Positions 1 through 6,074 of a stretch of 8,525 nt of DNA are shown one piece after another (within the stretch, counting starts at the first letter, position 1; each line of letters begins with the position of its first letter). The stretch is from the NCBI GenBank assembly GCA_004366195.1, contig SIRV01000138.1:1-8525 (forward strand). The letters are read 5' to 3'. A program made the position numbers and the translations under genes. The notes beneath the pieces are model-generated. The model searched no databases. It was not told the DNA's origin and saw only the letters and a list, made by a program, of their open reading frames with translations. This DNA comes from Actinomycetota bacterium (GTDB lineage Bacteria > Actinomycetota > UBA4738 > HRBIN12).

Positions 1-1
1 C

Positions 2-172
2 CTCGGGCTGTACATCTGCCGAAAGCTCTCCGACCTGCTCGGTGGGCGGCTGTGGCTCGAGCGCTCGGGTCCGGAGGGCACGGTCTTCCGGCTGTGGATC
101 CCGGCGACCCCTTCCTCGGGCGCCCCGGCCAGCGAAGTCGCGCCCGAGGCCCACGCCGAGCTCAGTCGATGA
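2..172 (+). CDS. Sensor histidine kinase, C-terminal end (partial)
   Basis: Only the last 56 residues are in the window; the gene begins upstream. The visible part opens with LGLYICRKLSDLLGG, which matches the G2 box and following helix of the HATPase_c (GHKL) ATP-binding domain of two-component sensor kinases. It continues with the closing strands (GRLWLERSGPEGTVFRLWIP), typical of the end of that domain, where 'G-T-x-F-x-L-x-x-P' is the usual finish. A polar, Ala/Pro-rich tail of about 20 residues follows and ends in TGA. The protein would autophosphorylate on a histidine and pass the phosphate to a response regulator; neither the sensor domain nor a regulator is visible, so the signal is unknown. 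The 3' end overlaps the convergent carboxylase gene by 11 bases. The call is firm at the domain level, but a related GHKL ATPase cannot be fully excluded from so short a piece. Confidence 0.85.
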   Translation, partial: LGLYICRKLSDLLGGRLWLERSGPEGTVFRLWIPATPSSGAPASEVAPEAHAELSR

Positions 173-1886
173 CGGCGAGGGTCTGACCCGCCGCCACGAC
201 CTGTCCCGGCTGGATGGGGAGCTCCGTGACGATCCCCTCGCGCGGGGCGGGGATCGCGTTCTCCATCTTCATCGCCTCGAGGATGCAGACGACGTCGCCC
301 GCCCGGATCTCCTGCCCCGGCTCCACGAGCACCCGCAGGATCGTGCCCTGCATCGGCGCGGCGATCACGCTGTGCACGTGCTCGCCGGCGTGCCCGGTGT
401 GGCGGACGGGGGGCCGAGGGGCCCGGTCGCGCCGCCGGTCGAAGATCCGCACCGGGACGCGTCGGCCATCGAGCTCCAGGAGGAGCTCGGCCGCGACCCC
501 CGGGGGCTCGCTCGGCGCGGCCGCCGTCCAGTCCGCGCTGGGGATGTCGGCCTCGCGCAGGGACCGCTCGAGCCAGGTGGTCGTGTGGGTCCCCTCCCGG
601 AACTCGCGGCTGGACAGGATCCAGCGGTGGAGCGGGATCGTGGTCGGGACGCCCTCGACGTGGAACTCGTCGAGGGCGCGGAGCATCCGTCGGCGGGCGC
701 GCTCGCGGTCCTCCGCGTAGACGACGAGCTTGGCGAACATCGAGTCGTAGTCCGGCGGGATCTCGTCGCCCTCCCGGATCGCGGAGTCGACGCGGACGAA
801 GGGGCCCGAGGGCTCGCGGTAGCCGACGACCCGCCCCGGCCCGGGGAGGAAGTTCCGCGCGGGGTCCTCGGCGTTGATGCGGCACTGGATCGCGTGGCCC
901 CGCGGTCGTGCGTGGTCGAGGTCGAGCCGCTCGCCGAGGGCGACGGCGATCTGCAGCGCGACGAGGTCGAGCCCGGTCACCATCTCCGTCACGGTGTGCT
1001 CGACCTGGAGCCGGGTGTTCATCTCGAGGAAGTAGAAGCTGCCCTCCTCGTCGACGATGCACTCCACCGTCCCGGCGTTGACGTACCCGGCCGACTTCGC
1101 CAGGGCGACGGCGGCCTCGCCGAGCCGCGCGCGGAGGTCCTCGTCGACGACGGGGGAGGGCGTCTCCTCGATCAACTTCTGATGGCGCCGCTGGACCGAG
1201 CAGTCGCGCTCGCCGAGGAACCAGATCCCGCCGTGGGCGTCGGCGAGGATCTGCGCCTCCACGTGGTGGCCGCGCTCGATGTACCGCTCCAGGAACACCT
1301 CGGGGCGGCCGAAGTAGGCCTTGGCCTCACGGGCGGCGCGGGCGAGGGCCGCGGGGAGGTCCTCGGGCCGGCGGACGACGTGCATCCCCCGCCCACCCCC
1401 TCCGAAGGCCGCCTTGACGACGACCGGGTAGCCGATCCGTTCGGCGTGACCCGCCGCCTCCTCCACCGTGACCGGCTCCGGGGTGCCGGGGACGATGGGG
1501 ACGCCCGCGCGCTCGGCGGCCTGGCGGGCGGCGGACTTGTCGCCCATCATGTCGATCGCCTCCGGGGAGGGACCCACGAAGACGTACCCCGACTCGATCA
1601 CGGCGCGGGCGAAGTGGGCGCGCTCGGAGAGGAACCCGTACCCGGGGTGGATGGCCGTGACCTTGGCCTTCCGGGCGGCCTCGAGGATCGCCCCGATCGA
1701 GAGGTAGGAGTCGGCGGGCAGGGCCGGCCCGATCCGGTAGGCCTCGTCGGCCATCCGCACGTGGAGGGCCTCGCGGTCGGCGTCGGAGTACACGGCGACC
1801 GAGCGGAGGCCGAGCTCGCGCACGGTGCGGATGATGCGGACCGCGATCTCGCCGCGGTTCGCGATCAGGATCCGGTCCCTCGCCAC
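162..1886 (-). CDS. accC: Acyl-CoA (acetyl/propionyl-CoA) carboxylase alpha subunit: biotin carboxylase fused to biotin carrier domain
   Basis: The 574-residue protein carries out the first half-reaction of acyl-CoA carboxylation: ATP-dependent carboxylation of biotin bound to its own carrier domain. Order of domains: biotin carboxylase N-domain (ILIANRGEIAVRIIRT, residues 6-21; HPGYGFLSE, 80-88), ATP-grasp domain with glycine-rich loop GGGGRGM (162-168) and active-site segment FLEMNTRLQVEH (286-297, with E288, N290, R292), biotin carboxylase C-domain (IQCRINAEDP, 333-342), a linker at about 455-500, then a biotinyl domain with EAMKMEN (537-543). K540 is the biotinylated lysine, 34 residues from the C terminus as expected. 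The start is a GTG 6 bases after GGGAG; upstream extension of the frame is antisense to birA. This fusion is the actinobacterial AccA/AccA3 type, used with separate AccD carboxyltransferase subunits, none of which lies here, so acetyl- versus propionyl- or longer acyl-CoA cannot be decided. Confidence 0.95.
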   Translation of the reverse strand: MARDRILIANRGEIAVRIIRTVRELGLRSVAVYSDADREALHVRMADEAYRIGPALPADSYLSIGAILEAARKAKVTAIHPGYGFLSERAHFARAVIESGYVFVGPSPEAIDMMGDKSAARQAAERAGVPIVPGTPEPVTVEEAAGHAERIGYPVVVKAAFGGGGRGMHVVRRPEDLPAALARAAREAKAYFGRPEVFLERYIERGHHVEAQILADAHGGIWFLGERDCSVQRRHQKLIEETPSPVVDEDLRARLGEAAVALAKSAGYVNAGTVECIVDEEGSFYFLEMNTRLQVEHTVTEMVTGLDLVALQIAVALGERLDLDHARPRGHAIQCRINAEDPARNFLPGPGRVVGYREPSGPFVRVDSAIREGDEIPPDYDSMFAKLVVYAEDRERARRRMLRALDEFHVEGVPTTIPLHRWILSSREFREGTHTTTWLERSLREADIPSADWTAAAPSEPPGVAAELLLELDGRRVPVRIFDRRRDRAPRPPVRHTGHAGEHVHSVIAAPMQGTILRVLVEPGQEIRAGDVVCILEAMKMENAIPAPREGIVTELPIQPGQVVAAGQTLAVID

Positions 1887-1892
1887 GCCTCG

Positions 1893-1897
1893 CTCCC
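1893..1897 (-). promoter_or_regulatory. Ribosome binding site of the carboxylase gene
   Basis: On the minus strand GGGAG lies 6 bases before the GTG at 1886. It decides the start of the biotin carboxylase gene, because the open frame runs much further upstream, antisense to birA, and the protein family begins right at this GTG (ARDRILIANRGE). Confidence 0.6.
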
Positions 1898-1901
1898 GCT
1901 C

Positions 1902-1912
1902 GCGATAATCGC
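1902..1912. promoter_or_regulatory. Palindromic, possibly bidirectional -10 region between the carboxylase and birA genes
   Basis: GCGATAATCGC is a perfect 11-base palindrome around a central A, inside the 33-base gap between two divergent start codons. Read forward it holds GATAAT (1904-1909), 5 of 6 matches to a sigma-70 -10 box, 10 bases before the birA ATG. Read in reverse it holds GATTAT (4 of 6), 18 bases before the carboxylase GTG. It is the only AT-rich spot in the gap. That it drives both genes is inference; no clear -35 boxes are seen. It could instead be, or overlap, a repressor site. Confidence 0.45.
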
Positions 1913-1919
1913 CTCGTCC

Positions 1920-2702
1920 ATGCCGATCACCGTCGATGCCCTCCGCGCCGCCCTCCGCCGGATCGGCGCCGACGCCCCGGTGCGGTTCGATGAGGTTACC
2001 CGCTCCACGCAGGAGACGGCGGCCGAGCTCGCCGCGGCGGGGGCGCCGGAGTGGACGCTCGTCGCCGCGGGCCACCAGACGGCCGGGCGCGGCCGGCTCG
2101 GTCGCGCGTGGGTCGACGCCCCCGGCGCCTTGCTCTTCTCGGTCGTGCTCCGGCCCGCGGTGCCGGCGGAGCGGGCGGGGCTCGTCACGCTCCTCGCCGG
2201 CGTCGCGATGGCCGAGGCGCTGCGGGACCTGGCCGGGGTCGAGGTGGGCTGTCGGTGGCCGAACGACCTCCTGCTCGGCGGGTCCAAGGTGGGCGGGATC
2301 CTCGCCACCTCGAGCGCGGCGGAGGGCCGGCTCGAGCACGTCGTGCTCGGGATCGGGATCAACCTCGACGTCGCGCCGGCCGGCGTTCCGGGCGCTGGGG
2401 CCGTCGGGGGGGTCGACGCTGCGGAGGCGCTCGGCGCCTTCCTCGAGCGCGTCGCCGCGGGGTACGGGCGGGCGGGCTCGGGGCTCGGGGCGTCGGTGAT
2501 CGAGCGGTACCGGCGCGTCTGCACCACCCTCGGACGTCGCGTCCGGGCGCGCACCCTGGCCGGGGAGCTGGTCGAGGGCGTGGCCGAGGACGTGGACGAC
2601 CTCGGCGGGCTCCTCGTACGCGCGTCCGCGGGTCGGTGGACGGTCCGGTTCGGGGAGGTCGAGCACCTCGACGCGTTGCCCGGCAGCGGTGCGCAGGGGT
2701 AG
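1920..2702 (+). CDS. birA: Biotin--[acetyl-CoA-carboxylase] ligase (class I, no DNA-binding domain)
   Basis: The 260-residue enzyme makes biotinyl-AMP from biotin and ATP and transfers biotin to the carrier lysine of biotin-dependent carboxylases in the cytoplasm. Visible motifs: substrate-recognition STQETA (29-34), biotin/AMP loop GRGRLGR (56-62), WPNDLLL (113-119), catalytic lysine in KVGGIL (K123), GIGIN (144-148), and the C-terminal SH3-like BPL_C domain (about 205-250). The catalytic domain starts almost at the N terminus, so the winged-helix repressor domain of the E. coli type is absent; this ligase should not regulate transcription itself. The ATG at 1920 is chosen because the family match starts there; the frame upstream is antisense to the carboxylase gene. 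The divergent neighbour carries the target EAMKMEN lysine, so the pairing is functional. A PH-domain gene follows after 9 bases, probably in one operon. Confidence 0.95.
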   Translation: MPITVDALRAALRRIGADAPVRFDEVTRSTQETAAELAAAGAPEWTLVAAGHQTAGRGRLGRAWVDAPGALLFSVVLRPAVPAERAGLVTLLAGVAMAEALRDLAGVEVGCRWPNDLLLGGSKVGGILATSSAAEGRLEHVVLGIGINLDVAPAGVPGAGAVGGVDAAEALGAFLERVAAGYGRAGSGLGASVIERYRRVCTTLGRRVRARTLAGELVEGVAEDVDDLGGLLVRASAGRWTVRFGEVEHLDALPGSGAQG

Positions 2703-2705
2703 GGT
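2700..2705 (+). promoter_or_regulatory. Putative leaderless -10 element overlapping the birA stop codon
   Basis: TAGGGT fits the TANNNT form of actinobacterial -10 boxes and ends exactly 6 bases before the ATG at 2712, so transcription would start at or next to that ATG. Its first three bases are the birA stop codon TAG. No convincing Shine-Dalgarno sequence precedes the ATG. The match is loose (TA...T only), so this is a weak call supported mainly by the same spacing at other genes here. Confidence 0.3.
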
Positions 2706-2711
2706 GCGGGT

Positions 2712-3365
2712 ATGCCGTTCCCGCGTCGTCTGCTGATCGAGGGGGAGGAGCTCGTCCTCGACCTCCGCCCCCACTGGATCGCCCTCGTCGGGCCGAGCCT
2801 CGTGACGCTCCTCGTGCTGGCGGGCTGGGTGCTCGCGCTGGCCTACGCCCCGGAGGAGGGGACGGCGCGGTCGGTCGTGCTGTGGGGCGCGTTCGGGCTC
2901 GGGCTCGTTGTCCTCGTCTGGTACCCGCTGCGGGCCTTCGTGGCCTGGGCGACCTCGAACTTCGCGGTCACCACGGATCGGGTCATCCATCGCGAGGGGT
3001 TCATCGCCAAGCGCTCGATGGAGATCCCCCTCGAGGCCATCAACGACGTCCGGTTCCAGCAGACGGTCTTCGAGCGGATCGTCGGGGCCGGTGACCTCAT
3101 CATCCAGTCCGCGAGCGAGCAAGGTCGGAACGTCTTCAGCAACGTCCGGAACCCCGAGCACGTGCAGAAGACCATCTACCACCAGGGCGAGCTGAACAAG
3201 CAGCGGATGTACCAGGGGCGACCGTCCCCGCCCGCGGCCCCCTCGGTCGCCTCCGAGCTCGAGCGCCTGGCCGCCCTCCGTGACCGGGGCGTGCTCACCG
3301 AGGAGGAGTTCCAGGCCCAGAAGCGCAGGATCCTCGGCGGCGCCGGGCACGGCCCCTCGGGCTAG
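2712..3365 (+). CDS. Membrane protein with bacterial PH (bPH2/DUF304-type) domain and C-terminal SHOCT motif
   Basis: The product is 217 residues. A short N-terminal segment (GEELVLDLRPHW, 11-22) is followed by two hydrophobic helices at about 22-45 and 54-78, then a bacterial PH-like domain at about 83-157 with the hallmark strand pattern (FAVTTDRVIHREGFIAKRSMEIPLEAI, ending in the NDVRFQQT segment, then GDLIIQSA). A Pro/Ala linker (171-180) leads to a SHOCT-like helical hairpin, ELERLAALRDRGVLTEEEF (182-200). Both helices plus a cytoplasmic PH domain fit the family seen next to birA and acyl-CoA carboxylase genes in actinobacteria; its biochemical role is not established. The SHOCT motif is usually taken as an oligomerisation or protein-contact module. 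The gene starts 9 bases after birA, suggesting one operon, though a TAGGGT box at the junction could give it its own transcript. The family call is firm and the function unknown. Confidence 0.88.
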   Translation: MPFPRRLLIEGEELVLDLRPHWIALVGPSLVTLLVLAGWVLALAYAPEEGTARSVVLWGAFGLGLVVLVWYPLRAFVAWATSNFAVTTDRVIHREGFIAKRSMEIPLEAINDVRFQQTVFERIVGAGDLIIQSASEQGRNVFSNVRNPEHVQKTIYHQGELNKQRMYQGRPSPPAAPSVASELERLAALRDRGVLTEEEFQAQKRRILGGAGHGPSG

Positions 3366-3382
3366 CGCGCCCCGGCTTGTGG

Positions 3383-3388
3383 CAGGAT
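3383..3388 (+). promoter_or_regulatory. Putative leaderless -10 element of the TrkA_C-subunit gene
   Basis: CAGGAT matches the -10 consensus at four positions and ends exactly 6 bases before the ATG at 3395. There is no Shine-Dalgarno sequence in the 29-base gap after the PH-protein gene, so a leaderless transcript starting at the ATG is a reasonable reading. No clear -35 box is seen. Confidence 0.4.
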
Positions 3389-3394
3389 GCCGCC

Positions 3395-3880
3395 ATGACG
3401 GTCGTCCACGAGACCCCGCTCCCCGGGGTCGGCGTCCGGTTCGAGTTCGAGACCGCGGAGGGCGTCCGGGTGGGGGTGGTGCACCATCGGACGGGCGAGC
3501 GGGAGCTCGTCGTGTACGACCTCGAGGACCCCGACGCCGGTCGTGAGGTGCTGCGCCTGGGCCCGGACGACAGCCGAACCCTGGCCGAGCTCCTCGGGAT
3601 CTCCCAGGTGGCGCGGGAGCTCATCGACCTGCATCAGGAGGTGGAGGGGCTGGCCGTGGATCGGCTCCCGGTCCCCACCGGGTCGCCGTACGCCGGCCGC
3701 ACGATCGGCGACACGCGGGCGCGGACCCGGACGGGGGTATCGATCGTCGCCGCCCTCCGCCCCGGGGGAGCCGTCCCCGCCCCCGGACCGGAGTTCCGCC
3801 TGGAGGCGGGCGACGTGCTCGTGGTCGTCGGCACTCCCCGTGGGATCGAGGCCCTGTCGATCCTCCTCCGCTCCGGTTGA
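3395..3880 (+). CDS. Cation:proton antiporter regulatory subunit (TrkA_C domain, KhtT-like)
   Basis: The product is a 161-residue soluble protein with no membrane segment. The N-terminal part (about 1-75) has the pattern PLPGVGVRFEFET... and then HHRTGERELVVYDLEDPD, typical of actinobacterial proteins annotated as potassium transporter TrkA or antiporter regulatory subunits. The C-terminal part (about 85-158) is a TrkA_C (RCK_C) domain: the 'PVPTGSPYAGRTIGDTRARTRTGVSIVAALRP' region, split here by its key features G-x-x-I and T-G-V-x-I-V-A, followed by RLEAGDVLVVVGTPRGIEAL. In the studied Bacillus KhtTU system such a subunit gates the antiporter in response to pH and a cyclic dinucleotide; whether that holds here is unknown. 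The gene lies directly upstream of an antiporter gene, 5 bases away, as in KhtTU-like operons. The ATG at 3395 is preferred because it follows a -10-like box by 6 bases. Confidence 0.85.
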   Translation: MTVVHETPLPGVGVRFEFETAEGVRVGVVHHRTGERELVVYDLEDPDAGREVLRLGPDDSRTLAELLGISQVARELIDLHQEVEGLAVDRLPVPTGSPYAGRTIGDTRARTRTGVSIVAALRPGGAVPAPGPEFRLEAGDVLVVVGTPRGIEALSILLRSG

Positions 3881-3885
3881 CGCCG

Positions 3886-5062
3886 ATGGGCGGCGGGCTC
3901 TTCCTCCTGGAGCTCGGCGGCCTCGTCCTCCTGCTCGCCGCGCTCGCCCGACTGGCCGCGCGGTTCCGCTTCTCCCCGATCCCCCTCTACCTGCTGGCGG
4001 GGTTGGCCTTCGGCGAGGGCGGCGTGATCCCCCTCGTCACCGCGGAGAGCTTCGTCGGCGCCGGAGCCTCGGTCGGCCTGATCCTGCTGCTGTTCTCGCT
4101 CGGCCTGCGATCCTCGGCGGGCGAGTTCATGGACACCGTGCGAGCGAGCCGCGCGGCGGGCCTGGTGGACGTCGCGCTCACCTTCGTCCCCGGCCTGCTC
4201 GGCGGTCTGCTCCTCGGCTGGGACCTCCGGTCCGCGGTGCTCCTCGGCGGCGTACAACACGTCGTCGAGCGTCGCCGCCCGGATCCTGGACGAGAACGGG
4301 TGGATCGGCAACCGCGAGACGCCGGGCGTCCTCGCCGTGACGGTCCTCGAGGATCTGGCCATGGCCGCCTACCTGCCCGTCGTCACGATCCTCCTGTCCG
4401 ACGGGTCGCCGACGCGCCTCCTCCTCTCGGTCGCACTGGCGGGTGCTGCCGTCGGCGGGGCGCTCGCGCTCGGGCGCCGCCACGGCCTGCTCCTCGGGCG
4501 GGCGATCTTCAGCCGCTCCGACGAGGCCCTCCTGCTGGGCGTGCTCGCCATCGGCCTGCTCGGCGCGGGGGCGGCGCAGGCGGTCGGCATCTCCGCGGCG
4601 GTCGGCGCCTTCCTCGCCGGGATCGTGCTGTCCGGAGCGCCCGCGGAGCGGGCCCAGCGGCTCCTGCGGCCGCTGCGGGACGTGTTCGCCGCGGTGTTCT
4701 TCGTCTTCTTCGGGTTCCAGATTGATCCCGCGTCTATCCCCTCGACGCTGCCGGCCGCCGCCGCCCTGGCGCTCCTCGGCGCCTTCGGGAAGTACGCCAC
4801 GGGCTGGTTCGCCGCACGACGGATGGGCGTGGGGCCGCCCGGTCGACGTCGGGCGGGGATCCTCCTCATCCCCCGCGGCGAGTTCTCGCTGGCCGTGGCG
4901 GCGCTCGGCGTGGGCCTGGGCGCGGCCGAGGCCTTCGGCGCCCTGGCCGCGACGTACGTCCTCCTCACCGCCCTTGCCGCCCCGCTCCTTGCGATGCTTA
5001 CGGTCCGAGGCGCGGGGGAGCACCGGGCCGCACGCGCGGGAGATCCTCCTCGCCGATCGTGA
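3886..5062 (+). pseudogene. CPA2-family cation:proton antiporter (KefB/KhtU-like), reading frame broken near 4252
   Basis: Two frames together encode one membrane antiporter of about 392 residues, the usual length. The first frame (3886 to about 4251) gives the N-terminal helices: GGLFLLELGGLVLLLAALAR, FSPIPLYLLAGLAFG, VGLILLLFSLGLRSS, up to SAVLLGG. The second (about 4253 to 5062) resumes with YNTSSSVAARILDENGWIGN, then RETPGVLAVTVLEDLAMA, the core EDL motif where other CPA2 members carry a QD or ND/DD pair, then SAAVGAFLAGIVLSG, AVFFVFFGFQIDP and PRGEFSLAVAALG. The shift equals one extra base or two missing bases; family spacing between GG and SSS fits a loss of two bases better. Everything else is intact, so an assembly error or very recent mutation is more likely than old decay. 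A TTG at 3877, overlapping the preceding stop codon, is an alternative start. Expected job: K+ (or Na+) efflux coupled to proton entry, controlled by the upstream TrkA_C subunit. Confidence 0.82.
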
Positions 5063-6007
5063 GGACCAGGTCCCCGGCGCGAAGCCGCAGGTCCGGGCTC
5101 GGGGTGGCCGTGATCTGCCCGCCGGCGTGGCGGACGGCGAGCACCGGGACGGACCCGAACGCCTCGGCCACGGTCCGGCCGGCCTGGGGGGAGCCCTCCT
5201 CGATCCGCACCTCCTCCAGACGCATCGAGCGCGCCGTCCCGGGCTCGACCTCGAGCACATCGGCGACGCGAGGCCGGAGCGCGACGAGGGCCATGTGCCG
5301 CCCGCTGCTCACGAAGGGCGAGATCACGCGATCGGCTCCGGCCGCGAGGAGGCGCCGGTCGGAGCCCGGCTCCGAGGCCCGGGCCACGATGAACAGGTGG
5401 GGGTTCAGGGAGCGGGCGATGAGCGTGATGTACACGTTCGTCGCGTCGGAGTCCACCGCGCACACGAGCCCCCGCGCGCGCCGCACGCCGGCGCGCAGCA
5501 GCACCTCCTCCTGTGGGAGGGGTCGTCGATCAGGTAGAGGACGCCGTCGGCGATCATCCGCTCCTCCAGCTCCTCCTTGGGATCGATCACCACGAAGGGG
5601 ACGCCCTCCGCCTCGAACTCCCGGGCGGCGGCCCGGCCGACCCGACCGTAGGCGCAGATCAGGTAGTGGTCCGAGAGCGCGTCGATCCGTCGCTGCATCC
5701 GTCGCCTCCTCGCCCGAAGGGTCCAGGCGCCCTCGATCACCCACTGGGCGGCGAGGGCGATGGTGATGAGGACGAGCCCCACCCCCACGGCCATGACCGT
5801 GAGCGTGAAGACCCTCCCCGTGGCGTCGAGCGGCCGGACCTCCCGGTAGCCGACCGTGGTGAAGGTGATGGCCGTCATGTAGAGCGCGTCGAGGAAACCC
5901 CAGCCCTCCAGCAGCATGTAGCCCGCCACCCCGTAGACGAAGGCCAGCACGAGCAGGAGGGTGGCCCATCGGATCCGTCGCCAGAGCGAGTCGCCGGGGT
6001 CGACCAC
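4998..6007 (-). pseudogene. Two-helix potassium channel with RCK (TrkA_N/TrkA_C) domains, reading frame broken at 5512-5515
   Basis: The first frame (6007 down to about 5513) gives helix 1 (about 14-33), a pore loop with TFTTVGYREV (48-57), helix 2 (about 66-91), a basic stretch RARRRRMQRR (98-107) and the start of an RCK Rossmann domain, HYLICAYGRVGRAAA (114-128) with VVIDPKEE (139-146). The second frame (down to 4998) continues with the QEEVLLRAGVRRARGLVCAV region, NVYITLIARSLNPHLFIVA, GADRVISPF and a TrkA_C domain ending in LRLRAGDLVLTIGEEDL. Removing one CA of the CACA at the break restores a single product of 335 residues, close to the size of MthK-type channels. The start is a GTG preceded by TATGCT with a 6-base gap. 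The filter has Arg where the K+ signature TVGYG has its last Gly. The gene overlaps the convergent antiporter by 65 bases. Expected role: ligand-gated K+ conductance in the cell membrane. Confidence 0.85.
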
Positions 6008-6013
6008 GGCAGG

Positions 6014-6019
6014 AGCATA
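6014..6019 (-). promoter_or_regulatory. Putative leaderless -10 element of the potassium channel gene
   Basis: On the minus strand TATGCT (4 of 6 matches to TATAAT, and a perfect TANNNT) ends exactly 6 bases before the GTG at 6007. The identical hexamer with the identical gap precedes the cyclase-regulator gene on the other strand at 6451. No Shine-Dalgarno sequence lies before the GTG, which supports this start and a leaderless transcript. Confidence 0.5.
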
Positions 6020-6021
6020 CG

Positions 6022-6033
6022 GGACGATCGTCC
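6022..6033. promoter_or_regulatory. Perfect 12-base palindrome in the divergent channel/VOC intergenic region (candidate operator)
   Basis: GGACGATCGTCC reads the same on both strands. It lies in the 67-base gap between the divergent channel and VOC genes, 3 bases upstream of the channel's TATGCT box, where a dimeric regulator could affect both promoters. No regulator gene for it can be named. A perfect 12-base palindrome is not very rare by chance in DNA this rich in GC and CGATCG-like words, so the call rests on its position. Confidence 0.35.
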
Positions 6034-6062
6034 GGCTCCCGTGCGAGGATCGCAGGAGGAAC

Positions 6063-6069
6063 GAGGAGG
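6063..6069 (+). promoter_or_regulatory. Ribosome binding site of the VOC-protein gene
   Basis: GAGGAGG lies 5 bases before the ATG at 6075, and a second AGGAGGA lies at 6054-6060. This gene thus has a strong Shine-Dalgarno leader, unlike its neighbours. It settles the start at 6075 rather than the out-of-frame ATG at 6070 or the longer open frame from 5961, which would run through the channel gene's promoter and start. Confidence 0.7.
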
Positions 6070-6074
6070 ATGCG

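Noticed and set aside
42..1919. Long open frame on the + strand running into birA
   Set aside because: It is antisense to the carboxylase gene, whose motifs are complete; the low-complexity Arg/Gly/Asp-rich translation has no family pattern. Such frames are expected in very GC-rich DNA.
1887..3350. Long N-terminal extension of the carboxylase frame on the - strand
   Set aside because: It is antisense to birA and the PH-protein gene and precedes the GTG with a good ribosome binding site where the family starts.
3877..3880. TTG start of the antiporter overlapping the preceding stop codon
   Set aside because: Possible as translational coupling, but the ATG at 3886 gives a normal N terminus; neither start has a Shine-Dalgarno sequence, so the ATG was preferred.
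5508..5520. Programmed -1 ribosomal frameshift in the channel gene
   Set aside because: An SD-like run and a small hairpin are present, but there is no slippery heptamer in the right frame, and a simple CA duplication or indel error accounts for the break. Kept only as a minor alternative.
5059..5766. Plus-strand open frames opposite the channel gene
   Set aside because: Arg/Pro/Ser-rich antisense translations; the channel's RCK domains explain the coding signal on the other strand.
6070..6072. ATG at 6070 as the VOC-protein start
   Set aside because: Out of frame with the VOC domain and inside the ribosome binding site; ATG at 6075 is in frame.
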